Part shown: positions 51,436 through 59,278 of the stretch, one piece after another
Layout of the letters: each line of letters starts with the position of its first letter
Numbering within the stretch: the stretch's first letter is position 1
DNA from: Nioella sp965215655
Lineage (GTDB): Bacteria; Pseudomonadota; Alphaproteobacteria; Rhodobacterales; Rhodobacteraceae
DNA: 64,000 bases
Direction of reading: 5' to 3'
Assembly (NCBI RefSeq): GCF_965215655.1
Contig: NZ_OZ244111.1
Location: 1,488,001 to 1,552,000, forward strand
Position numbers and translations under genes: made by a program
Notes under the pieces: generated by a model
What the model saw: the letters and a program-made list of their open reading frames with translations, nothing else
Told to the model about the DNA's origin: nothing
Databases searched by the model: none

Positions 51436-52806
51436 TCATTTCCCACGCAGATTTTGCGGGCGGTAGAAGGGCCAGCGGGCCATGCGGTCTGTGACGCTTC
51501 CGTCGATCTCGTGATCTTCGGGGATGAAGCGCGGTTCCTCCAGCGGCAGATACCATTTCCACAGCACCGGCAGGCGGCCCGGCCAGCGGCGGCGCTTGAT
51601 GGATTTGGGCAGGATTTCAAGCGGAGACCACCAGACAGACATGCTGTCATGGATCTCGGCCATCGCGTCGGGCCTCGCATAGGGGGTGCCGTCGAGCGAC
51701 CGGGCCTTGCGGCTTGTGCCTTCGAAATGGACCTTGCGGCGCTTGGGGTTCAGCTTCAGCCCCGGCGGCGGCAGGGGCAGGCTGCGCGCCGGATCGGGCG
51801 GCGCCTTTGCGCGGTCTTCGCGGTCGGCGGCGATCTCCTGGCGTTCCAGTTCATCCAGCATCCACAGAAGCGTCAGTTTGCCGATGCCGGACTCCCGTTC
51901 CCTTGGGCTGCCGCCGATATCGGAATGATAGCCGGGAAACCACCTCTGGCGCACATATTGCCGGCGCTTCATGCTGTCATGGCGGAAGCGGTTGCCGAAA
52001 TAGGGCTCCCGTTGGTCCCACAGCAGCGGGCGGAACATCGAGCGGCGTTCATCCACCGCCAGCGCATGCAGCACGATGCGGACGGAGGGGTTGGACAGCA
52101 CATTGGCGTGCACCCGCAGCTCCATGGGGCTGTAATTCGTCACCAGCGAGTGCAAGGGTCGTTCGAAGCTCACCATGGAACTGACCGTATCGAAGAGGCA
52201 GAGCGCCCGAATGGGCACGCTTTGATCGGGTTTCAGCGTGTCCTCGTAGCGGCGCAGCTGGCGGAAGGTGACGGAATGGGGCTGGTCGCGCTCATGATCC
52301 GTGACGGCACGATAGGCGCGGAAGGCGCCTGTCACCAGGTGCAGCTTGTCAGGTTCAATGAGTCCGAAATTATGGATGAACCCTGCCAGAATCCGCGCCG
52401 CATAGGCCCCGCGGGAGAATCCGAAGATGTAGATCAGGTCCTTCTGCGCCTCGGGGCGGGTTGCCTTGCCGGGCACCCCAAGCTGCTTTTTCAGGCCCTG
52501 CTCAAAGCTCCAGTCCCGGTTCTTCTGCGCGGTGCTTTTGTAGGTCCGGCAGAGGAAGCGATAGGCGTCGAGCACGTCATCCTCCAGCCCCAGACCGAAG
52601 GCGAGCCCCGCCACGGACCGCGCCTTCTGCCGCCATTTCCAGTCGAACAGGCGCGGTTCGTCAAAGGTGCCGACCCCCGGAACGTAATGGGTGATCTGAT
52701 CGTCATCATTACGTAAGGCGTTGTAAAGCTTGATGATGTTCGTCTGATAGTCGCCGACTTCATTGCCGGTCCCGTCAAAGCAGATAACGATCTTGCGGGC
52801 TTTCAT
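51436..52806 (-). CDS. DUF2235 domain protein (alpha/beta hydrolase, Tle1-like)
   Basis: The 456-residue protein opens KIVICFDGTGNEVGDYQTNI and has the GFSRGAYAARILAG nucleophile elbow, both hallmarks of DUF2235. The family includes type VI secretion phospholipase effectors of the Tle1 group, but also housekeeping members of unknown role. No T6SS gene, VgrG or immunity gene is present in this window, so an effector role is not supported. The Asp in CLFDTV and His in PGYHSDIGG complete the triad. It is followed by tRNA-Gly on the same strand. Confidence 0.85.
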   Translation of the reverse strand: MKARKIVICFDGTGNEVGDYQTNIIKLYNALRNDDDQITHYVPGVGTFDEPRLFDWKWRQKARSVAGLAFGLGLEDDVLDAYRFLCRTYKSTAQKNRDWSFEQGLKKQLGVPGKATRPEAQKDLIYIFGFSRGAYAARILAGFIHNFGLIEPDKLHLVTGAFRAYRAVTDHERDQPHSVTFRQLRRYEDTLKPDQSVPIRALCLFDTVSSMVSFERPLHSLVTNYSPMELRVHANVLSNPSVRIVLHALAVDERRSMFRPLLWDQREPYFGNRFRHDSMKRRQYVRQRWFPGYHSDIGGSPRERESGIGKLTLLWMLDELERQEIAADREDRAKAPPDPARSLPLPPPGLKLNPKRRKVHFEGTSRKARSLDGTPYARPDAMAEIHDSMSVWWSPLEILPKSIKRRRWPGRLPVLWKWYLPLEEPRFIPEDHEIDGSVTDRMARWPFYRPQNLRGK

Positions 52807-52878
52807 GACGTCGGGCCTCGTAACTGGAACATGCGATCAGTGTGACGCGGCCTCGAACATTTGCAAGTCGGGATAACC

Positions 52879-53430
52879 CTAGTCCAGCATCCCGAGCCGT
52901 TCGGCAAAGCCCCTGTAGTCGGCGCTGCGGTCGGCCGGTGTCAGGGCGTCGGCCTCTCCGTAGGCGAAATCCACCCCGGCACCTTCCACCAGCCGGTTGA
53001 ACAGGTTGAACAGCGCGCAGACCTGTACCGCATGGTAGAGCGCATCTTCCGACCAGCCCGCATCCGTCACAGCCGCCACATCAGCGGGCGTGAGGCGGCT
53101 TGGCAGGCTGTTCAGCTTGGCCACATAGGCCAGCAGAGGGCGCAGTTTCGGGTCAACAGGTGCGGTGTCGGGGTCGACTAACAGCGCGTCGATGAGGCCC
53201 GGTTCGATGCCAAGCGCCTCGGCATAGATCTGGTGCGATCCATGGCAGAAGGCGCAGGCGTTGAGGCCCGAGACATAGGCCGCGATCAACTCGCATTCCG
53301 CTTGTGACAAGGGCGCGCCCGCTTTCATGACGCCATCCACATGCATCAAAAGCGGCCCCGCATGGGCCGGATGGCGGGTTAGCAGGTCACCCAGACGGGC
53401 CGGGCTGGGAAGGCTGGGGAAAAGCGGCAT
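52879..53430 (-). CDS. AhpD-like (carboxymuconolactone decarboxylase family) protein
   Basis: The 183-residue protein has the redox motif CAFCHGSHQIYAEALG (CxxC followed by His), the AhpD active site that supports alkylhydroperoxidase activity. The helical fold continues with LPSRLTPADVAAVTDAGWSEDALYHAV and VCALFNLFNRLVEGAGVD. It probably reduces peroxides or is a general oxidoreductase. It lies 42 bp downstream of the RamA-like gene on the same strand and might be co-expressed. Confidence 0.87.
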   Translation of the reverse strand: MPLFPSLPSPARLGDLLTRHPAHAGPLLMHVDGVMKAGAPLSQAECELIAAYVSGLNACAFCHGSHQIYAEALGIEPGLIDALLVDPDTAPVDPKLRPLLAYVAKLNSLPSRLTPADVAAVTDAGWSEDALYHAVQVCALFNLFNRLVEGAGVDFAYGEADALTPADRSADYRGFAERLGMLD

Positions 53431-53472
53431 GGGCGGTCTCCGGGTTCTGGATCCCGCCCAAGCTAGCAGGGT

Positions 53473-55521
53473 TCACCCCCGGCGTCGCCTGCGGCGTCCA
53501 CCACCGTCTCCACCCTCGGCCCCGGCAGCGCCGTAATGCACCTTGGGCAGGTCCACGACGCTGTTGAGGATCGGGAAGGGCTCGACGGAGTTCGGAATGG
53601 CCGAGGCATTCACGAAATGCTCCTGGAACTTTGGTTCTACCGCCGTTTCGATCTTGTGGATCTGGCGCACCACGGTTTCGATCCGCCCCCGCGCGTCCCG
53701 CGAGCAGAGCGCAATCCGCGCGCCATGACCCGCGGCGTTGCCCGCGCTGGTGACGTTGTCCAGCGGCGCATCGGGGATCATGCCAAGCACCATCGCGTGT
53801 TTGGGGCTGATATGGGCCCCGAAGGCCCCCGCCAAAGTCACCCGGTCGACAGTCTCGACGCCCATCTCATCCATCAACAGCTTCGCGCCCGCAAAAAGCG
53901 CCGATTTCGCCAGCTGGATCGCGCGGATGTCGCCTTGGGTCACGGTAATGCGCGGCCCGCCCTCGGCGCTGCCATCATGGATCAGGTAGACATGGGTCCG
54001 ACCTTCCGGCTCACAGCGCGGGGTACCGACCTGCTCGGCCGACCCGATGAGGCCGGAGGCGTCGAGAATGCCCGCAAGACGCATCTCGGCGACGGCCTCG
54101 ATAATGCCAGAGCCGCAGATCCCGGTGACACCCGTCGCAGCGCTCGCCTCTGCGAAACCGGGGTCATCCGACCAAAGCTCACATCCGATGATGCGGAAGC
54201 GCGGCTCCTTGGTGACGGGGTCGATCTCCAGCCGTTCGATCGCACCCGGCGCGGCGCGCTGGCCCGAGCTGATCTGCGCGCCCTCGAAGGCGGGACCGGT
54301 GGGGGAGGAGCAAGCCAGAACCTTGTTCTTGTTGCCCAGAAGGATTTCCGCATTGGTGCCCACATCGACGACAAGCACGAGGTCTTCGGATGTGTTGGGT
54401 TCCTCCGACAGGGCCACGGCGGCGGCATCGGCCCCCACATGGCCCGCGATGCAGGGCAGGACATAGACCTGCGCCTCGGTATTCAGCGCCGTCAGGTCCA
54501 GATCGCGGGCGGGAAGAGAAATCGACGAGGAGGTCGCCAGCGCAAAAGGGGCCTGTCCCAGTTCCACCGGGTCGATCCCCAATAGAAGATGGTGCATCAC
54601 CGGGTTGCAGACGAAGACGGTTTCCATGATGAGCGTAGGGTCGATCCCGCCTTCGGCCGCGATTTCACCGGCCAACGTATTGATCGCCTCTCGCACCGCA
54701 TTGGTCATTTCGACGTCGCCGCCGGGATTCATCATGGCGTAGCTGACGCGGCTCATCAGGTCTTCGCCGAACCGAATCTGCGGGTTCATGAGACCGGAGG
54801 AGGCCAGAACGCGCCCGTCGGAAAGGTCGCACAGATGCGCGGCGATGGTGGTCGAGCCAAGGTCGATGGCGAGACCATAGATTCCGCCCTCATGCAGGCC
54901 CGGCCAGATGTCGAGAATGCGGAACCCGTCCACGCCCTGCGCCTGATGCAGTGCCACGGTGACCTGCCATTTACCCTTTCGCAGCACCGGTTGCAGCTTG
55001 GTCATCAGCGCCATCCCGGCGGAGACGTTCTCGATCTGCCACTGGTCCTTCAGCGCCTTGCAGAGCCGCTCGAAATCGCCCGAGGGTTCGTGCATGTCGG
55101 GTTCCTCGACCTCGACAAAGACCAGCCGCGTGGCGGGATCCATGGTGATCGGCCGGTCCGATGCCGCCTTGCGCACCACCTGGCGGTGGACCTGGCTTTC
55201 TGCCGGAACGTCAATAACGACATCGCCCTGAACAGTCGCCTGGCAGCCAAGGCGACGCCCCGTCTTGAGACCCCGGACCCGGTCATAGCGGGCCTCGACC
55301 GCGTTCCATTCCGACAGCGCGTCTTCGCTCACGGTGACGCCATGTTTGGGGAAATCGCCGTAAGAGGGCGAGATCTGGCATTTCGAACAGATCCCCCGCC
55401 CGCCACATACGGAATCGAGGTCCACGCCCAGTTTGCGGGCTGCGGTCAGAATGGGGGTGCCAACGGGAAACCGTCCCCGTTTGCCAGAGGGGGTGAAGAT
55501 CACGAGAGGAGTATCAGACAT
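53473..55521 (-). CDS. RamA-like corrinoid activation protein (ferredoxin-ASKHA)
   Basis: Such proteins reactivate cob(II)alamin in methyltransferase systems by ATP-driven reduction. The 682-residue protein has an N-terminal 2Fe-2S domain (VCGGRGICSKC then LGC), a linker, and an ASKHA ATPase (DUF4445) part with GLAIDLGSTTIAAHLCDL, VLVVDVGTNAEILLG and ITVTQGDIRAIQLAKSAL. It ends in an unusual Gly/Arg tail, GGDGGGRRRRRRG. The ATG at 55521 is chosen over an upstream antisense extension. It is two genes from the methyl-THF methyltransferase and fits a split methionine synthase or corrinoid methyl-transfer role. Confidence 0.9.
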   Translation of the reverse strand: MSDTPLVIFTPSGKRGRFPVGTPILTAARKLGVDLDSVCGGRGICSKCQISPSYGDFPKHGVTVSEDALSEWNAVEARYDRVRGLKTGRRLGCQATVQGDVVIDVPAESQVHRQVVRKAASDRPITMDPATRLVFVEVEEPDMHEPSGDFERLCKALKDQWQIENVSAGMALMTKLQPVLRKGKWQVTVALHQAQGVDGFRILDIWPGLHEGGIYGLAIDLGSTTIAAHLCDLSDGRVLASSGLMNPQIRFGEDLMSRVSYAMMNPGGDVEMTNAVREAINTLAGEIAAEGGIDPTLIMETVFVCNPVMHHLLLGIDPVELGQAPFALATSSSISLPARDLDLTALNTEAQVYVLPCIAGHVGADAAAVALSEEPNTSEDLVLVVDVGTNAEILLGNKNKVLACSSPTGPAFEGAQISSGQRAAPGAIERLEIDPVTKEPRFRIIGCELWSDDPGFAEASAATGVTGICGSGIIEAVAEMRLAGILDASGLIGSAEQVGTPRCEPEGRTHVYLIHDGSAEGGPRITVTQGDIRAIQLAKSALFAGAKLLMDEMGVETVDRVTLAGAFGAHISPKHAMVLGMIPDAPLDNVTSAGNAAGHGARIALCSRDARGRIETVVRQIHKIETAVEPKFQEHFVNASAIPNSVEPFPILNSVVDLPKVHYGAAGAEGGDGGGRRRRRRG

Positions 55522-55624
55522 GCGCGCGCCTTTCCTTTGCGGATGTTTTAACCTGCCCGCAGCCAAGGGAAAGGAGCGAAACGTCAAAATCAGGCCGGGT
55601 TGCGGCATGCGTGTGGATTTCGTC

Positions 55625-56332
55625 TCAGGCAGGCAGCCAGGGCATTAGCCCGTTGGTGCCGGCCACCCACATCAGAACCGGGAATGGCATGACCGCAAGC
55701 GCGAGAGTGGGTAAGGTTGCGCGCGGGGAAAAGACGCCGCTCATTCCGGCCATCAGGCAGATCCCGCCGCCGCCGCCAATGAGGCCCGATCCCGGCATGT
55801 TGATCAGAAGCGCTAGTCCGACATAGCGGTAGCGTAAGGCAATGCGCGCATGTTTGCGGGGCAGGGAGCGTTGCAACTCTCGCACCCGCTGCGCAGGGCC
55901 CATCGGGCCAAGGCGATCAACAAGCGCGGCGGCTCTCACAATGTGCAGGTCGAGGAAGAACCGTTTCAGAGAGCGGATTGGCACGAGGCGCCCGGCAAGG
56001 AATGCCAGGCTCAGCCCTCCTAGAGTAGCGAGATAAATGGGCAGGGCGAATTCCGGTCCGCGCAGAACCAGGAGCGCGATGGCAATCTCGATCCCCGGCA
56101 CGAAGGGCAGGGCGATGAGCAGGGCATAGGCCACGAAAATGGCCAGCAGAATCAGCCGCTCGGCACGGGCCTCCGAATGGGCCGGCAGGGATTCGGCCCA
56201 GGAGAGAGCGAAGTCGATCGCGTAATGGGACAGAATCACGATGGCGATGAGAACGACGAGTTTGACAGCGAGTCTTGGAAGTGATTCGCCCCAGGACGGC
56301 GGCGTGGTGTCGGTCTCTGGTCGCGCGGGCAT
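55625..56332 (-). CDS. Polytopic membrane protein, TVP38/DedA-like
   Basis: The 235-residue protein has about five to six transmembrane segments (LVVLIAIVILSHYAIDFAL, LILLAIFVAYALLIALPFVPG, IYLATLGGLSLAFLAGRLVPI, and C-terminal GLALLINMPGSGLIGGGGGICLMAG). The FVPGIEIAIALLVLRGP region is like the VTT/DedA domain, where such Pro-Gly loops bind substrate. Family-level assignment is tentative. Three palindromes lie directly upstream (56390-56483). Confidence 0.6.
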   Translation of the reverse strand: MPARPETDTTPPSWGESLPRLAVKLVVLIAIVILSHYAIDFALSWAESLPAHSEARAERLILLAIFVAYALLIALPFVPGIEIAIALLVLRGPEFALPIYLATLGGLSLAFLAGRLVPIRSLKRFFLDLHIVRAAALVDRLGPMGPAQRVRELQRSLPRKHARIALRYRYVGLALLINMPGSGLIGGGGGICLMAGMSGVFSPRATLPTLALAVMPFPVLMWVAGTNGLMPWLPA

Positions 56333-56389
56333 GCTGAAAGCCTGGTCTTTGGGGTGCAGACTGTACCTAGGGGGTTTGGTTCGGGAAAA

Positions 56390-56483
56390 GAAGATTTTTC
56401 CGGAAAAATCTTCGCGGTTTCACATGAAGAATTTTCCCGAAAATTCTTCGAATCCATTCTAAAAAATCTTCTGGAAGATTTTT
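56390..56483. repeat. Three related AT-rich palindromes
   Basis: Palindrome 1 (56390-56413) is a perfect 24-mer built from GAAGATTTTTCC and its complement. Palindrome 2 (56426-56449) has 11-base arms GAAGAATTTTC with a central mismatch. Palindrome 3 (56462-56483) is the decamer AAAAATCTTC/GAAGATTTTT in the reverse order. They lie in 94 bp of AT-rich DNA. The third could be the terminator of the 76-residue gene on the minus strand; the others are extra. Confidence 0.85.
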
Positions 56484-56484
56484 C

Positions 56485-56715
56485 TCAGCAAACGATACGG
56501 ATGTCTCCCCGATCGCAGATGATCAGGAACTGACTTCCTGCCTCAACCAGGTGAAACCCGCGTTTGCGGACCTCAAGTTCCAACCTGTCCCGTCCGACCT
56601 TGCGATCCACATCCGCTTTGCTGCGTCGGATCACGCCGCCTTTGGTAACGGCTTTCGCCGAGAAGACTTGGTCGAACCAGATATCGTTGCGGTGAATCGG
56701 GCGAAGATAGCTCAT
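56485..56715 (-). CDS. Small conserved protein of unknown function
   Basis: The 76-residue product (MSYLRPIHRNDIWFDQVFSAKAVTKGG) is basic at the middle (IRRSKADVDRKVGRDRLELEVRKRG) and ends with IICDRGDIRIVC. I recall close relatives in Roseobacter genomes being labelled phosphoribosylanthranilate isomerase, which the length contradicts. Function unknown. It lies 35 bp downstream of the methyl-THF methyltransferase on the same strand, so it may be part of that operon. Confidence 0.6.
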   Translation of the reverse strand: MSYLRPIHRNDIWFDQVFSAKAVTKGGVIRRSKADVDRKVGRDRLELEVRKRGFHLVEAGSQFLIICDRGDIRIVC

Positions 56716-56750
56716 GCAGCCACCTTCGCCCGATTCAGGTTAACAGGCGA

Positions 56751-57716
56751 TTAAGCGCGGCGACGTCCGCCGCGGCGTCCCCCACGGCCTCCGCCAGCTG
56801 CCATTGCAGCGGCTGCGGCCTCGGGGAATGGTGTTCCTTCCTTGGTGGCGTCCAGCACCTTGGCGAAGTTGATCCACTTGCCGCCATTGGGGTCGTGGTT
56901 CATGAGGAAGTTGGCGGCGTTGATCGCCTCCATCTCGACCGGGCGCACCGGGTTCATGATGGCGCTGGTCATGCCCGCGCCGATGGCCATCGGCAGGAAA
57001 GCCGCGTTGATGCCGTGGCGGTTGGGCAGTCCGAAGCTGATGTTCGACGCCCCGCAAGTGGTGTTCACGCCCAGTTCTTCGCGCAGACGGCGCACCAGGG
57101 CAAAGACTTGCTGACCGGCGGTCGCCATGGCACCCACGGGCATCACGAGCGGGTCGACCACGATGTCATGGGCGGGAATGCCGAAATCGGCGGCGCGTTC
57201 CACGATCTTCTTGGCCACGTCGAAGCGCACATCGGGGTCTTCCGAAATGCCGGTGTCATCGTTCGAGATCGCCACGACCGGCACGTTGTATTTCTTGACC
57301 AGCGGCAGAACCAGTTCCAGCCGGTCTTCCTCGCCGGTGACGGAGTTCAGCAGCGGACGGCCCTCGGCGGCGGCAAGACCTGCCTCCAGCGCGCCGGGCA
57401 CCGAGCTGTCGATGCAGAGCGGCACGTCGACCAGCCCCTGCACCAGTTCGATCATCTGGCGCATCAGCGGCGGCTCGGTCTCATTCGGGTTTGGGTTGGA
57501 GTTGTAGACCACGCCCGCGTTCACATCGAGCACCATCGCCCCGCAGGCGACCTGCTCCAGCGCGTCCTTTTCCACGGTCGAGAAATCGCCCGCTTCCAGT
57601 TCTGCGGCTAGTTTCTTGCGGCCGGTGGGGTTGATGCGCTCGCCGATCACGCAGAAAGGCTCGTCAAAGCCGATGACGACGGTCTTGGATTTGGATTCGA
57701 GAACAGTACGGGTCAT
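56751..57716 (-). CDS. Methyltetrahydrofolate:corrinoid methyltransferase (pterin-binding)
   Basis: The 321-residue TIM-barrel (dihydropteroate synthase-like) protein carries CVIGERINPTGRKKLAAEL, VLDVNAGVVY, LCIDSSVPGALEAGLAAAEGRPLLNSVTGEEDRL, PVVAISNDDTGI and NTTCGASNISFGLPNR. These are the methyl-THF binding features shared with MetH and AcsE/MtvA-type proteins. It ends in a Gly/Arg tail, AAGGGRGGRRGGRRRA. Position directly before metF on the same strand fits methyl-THF supply. The start at 57716 is followed by MTRTVLESKSKTVV. Confidence 0.9.
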   Translation of the reverse strand: MTRTVLESKSKTVVIGFDEPFCVIGERINPTGRKKLAAELEAGDFSTVEKDALEQVACGAMVLDVNAGVVYNSNPNPNETEPPLMRQMIELVQGLVDVPLCIDSSVPGALEAGLAAAEGRPLLNSVTGEEDRLELVLPLVKKYNVPVVAISNDDTGISEDPDVRFDVAKKIVERAADFGIPAHDIVVDPLVMPVGAMATAGQQVFALVRRLREELGVNTTCGASNISFGLPNRHGINAAFLPMAIGAGMTSAIMNPVRPVEMEAINAANFLMNHDPNGGKWINFAKVLDATKEGTPFPEAAAAAMAAGGGRGGRRGGRRRA

Positions 57717-57726
57717 GGGCTCTTTC

Positions 57727-58701
57727 TCAGTTCTGGTTTGCAGGGCGGCCCGAAGCACCGCCATTGTCGATGGCCCACTGGGCGTTGGTCTTGATGCCAC
57801 CGAGCGGGAAGAAGTGCACCTTCTCGATGTTGAAATCGGGGTTGGCGGCCTTGTGGGCGGCCAGCTCGTTCAGGATCTCATGCGGCTCGAAGGGCAAGAG
57901 CAGCTTGGTCACGTCCTTGGCGCGCTTTTGCAGAACCTTAAGCGAGGGGCCAACACCGCAGGCGATGGCGAACTTGATCAGGGTCTGCAGCTTGGCCGGA
58001 CCGGCGATGCCGATATGAATGGGCAGCTCGATGCCTTCGGCCGACAGTCGGTTCGCCCATTCGATGACGGGACCGGCCTCGAACGCGAACTGGGTGGCCA
58101 GTGCCATCTGGGCATCGGTGCGCTCGGAAAACGCCTGTTTCCAGCGCAGGGCTTCCATCACCACTTCGTCGCCGCCTTTGGGGTCGATGTCGCGGTTGCC
58201 CTCGGGGTGGCCGGCCACGTGCAGACGTTGGAAGCCCGCCTTGTCGAAGAGCCCGGTTTCCATCAGCTGCATGGAGCTGTGGAAGTCGCCATGGGGCTTC
58301 TCGACCCCACCGGCCAGCAGCAGCGCCTGCTTCACATCAGCCTCGCCCTGGTACATGGCGATCCAGTTTTCCAGCGTCGCGGCATCCTTGATGATGCGGG
58401 CCGGAAAGTGCGGCATGACGTCGAAGCCTTCGCTCTTCAGCCGCTTGGCGGTGGCGACCATGTCTGCAATCGGCGTGCCCTCGATATGGGCGATATAGAC
58501 GCGGGTGCCTTCGGGCAGCAGGTCGCGGAAATTGTCCACCTTTTCGGCGGTGCGCGGCATCACCTCGATGGAATAGCCCTGCAGGAAGGCCTCAAGCGCG
58601 GCGGGGTTGCCAGCGGGGGCCGCAGTCGCAGCGGCGGAGGAGCGGAATTTGAGCAGGGCCATCAGTTTCTCCCAAAACGAGGATGGTGGGGCGTTGGTCA
58701 T
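57727..58701 (-). CDS. Methylenetetrahydrofolate reductase family protein
   Basis: The 324-residue protein matches the MetF barrel loosely: SIEVMPRTAEKVDNF (the Glu near the N-terminus), YIAHIEGTPIADMVATAKRLKSEGFDVMPHFPARIIKD, LLLAGGVEKPHGDFHSSMQLM and VAGHPEGNRDI. It would reduce 5,10-methylene-THF to 5-methyl-THF, used by the neighbouring methyltransferase. It is more divergent than standard MetF and could use another electron donor. The ATG overlaps the stop of the upstream gene by four bases. Confidence 0.85.
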   Translation of the reverse strand: MTNAPPSSFWEKLMALLKFRSSAAATAAPAGNPAALEAFLQGYSIEVMPRTAEKVDNFRDLLPEGTRVYIAHIEGTPIADMVATAKRLKSEGFDVMPHFPARIIKDAATLENWIAMYQGEADVKQALLLAGGVEKPHGDFHSSMQLMETGLFDKAGFQRLHVAGHPEGNRDIDPKGGDEVVMEALRWKQAFSERTDAQMALATQFAFEAGPVIEWANRLSAEGIELPIHIGIAGPAKLQTLIKFAIACGVGPSLKVLQKRAKDVTKLLLPFEPHEILNELAAHKAANPDFNIEKVHFFPLGGIKTNAQWAIDNGGASGRPANQN

Positions 58702-59009
58702 TCGGCGGGGGCTTCTGCGTAGCCGTCATTGGCGATGAGCTGCTTCAGCTTGTCCGCGTCGTATTCGGCATCGATGGCGGCGGCTTGAGCATTTGCGACC
58801 TCCTGCGGGTCTCCTTCGACCTCGAAGGGCTCTGCCTTGCGAAAGCCGGAGAGATAGGCATCGTCATCCTTGGCGCCCACTTTCATGGCGGCCCGGTCGA
58901 TGGCCTGCTCGAACCGTTCCGGCAACGGGGCCTTGGCACCCCGACGCCCTTTTCCGACAATGACCTGGGCGGGCATGTCGCGCCAGTAGACGATGGTGAC
59001 AGCTGGCAT
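58698..59009 (-). CDS. Small PF13769 ('virulence factor')-type protein
   Basis: The 103-residue protein (MPAVTIVYWRDMPAQVIVGKGRRGAKAPLPERFEQAIDRAAMKVGAKDDDAYLSGF) belongs, from memory, to PF13769, named from a pathogen study but occurring beside metF in Rhodobacteraceae. It has no visible catalytic motif. Overlap with the MetF-like gene (ATGA) suggests joint production and a structural or regulatory role in methyl-THF metabolism. The RBS is GGAAGGAA. Confidence 0.7.
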   Translation of the reverse strand: MPAVTIVYWRDMPAQVIVGKGRRGAKAPLPERFEQAIDRAAMKVGAKDDDAYLSGFRKAEPFEVEGDPQEVANAQAAAIDAEYDADKLKQLIANDGYAEAPAE

Positions 59010-59278
59010 GAGGCGTGATTCCTTCCTGATAAGGCTGCGCGGTGTTTCGCAGCAATCTAGGGCTTGGTCGGATCTTCGCCCGTCTCGTTTTCGACCTCGT
59101 AGCGCGCCCCTGCGACGCGCCGTCCGATCAATAGGGGGGATGAGGCTGATCGGCCAGAGCGGGAGAGGCCCTAAATTCTCATGAAGATGATGAGCCAGCG
59201 CGCAGAGCGGCGCAGACCCATTGTGCGATTGCAGCCGACGCGGTAGCGTGAGGGGAAGCGATGCGAAGGAGAGGGGTC

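Noticed and set aside
51436..52806. DUF2235 gene as a type VI secretion effector
   Set aside because: No VgrG, PAAR, immunity or T6SS genes are present around it; the family also has non-secreted members.
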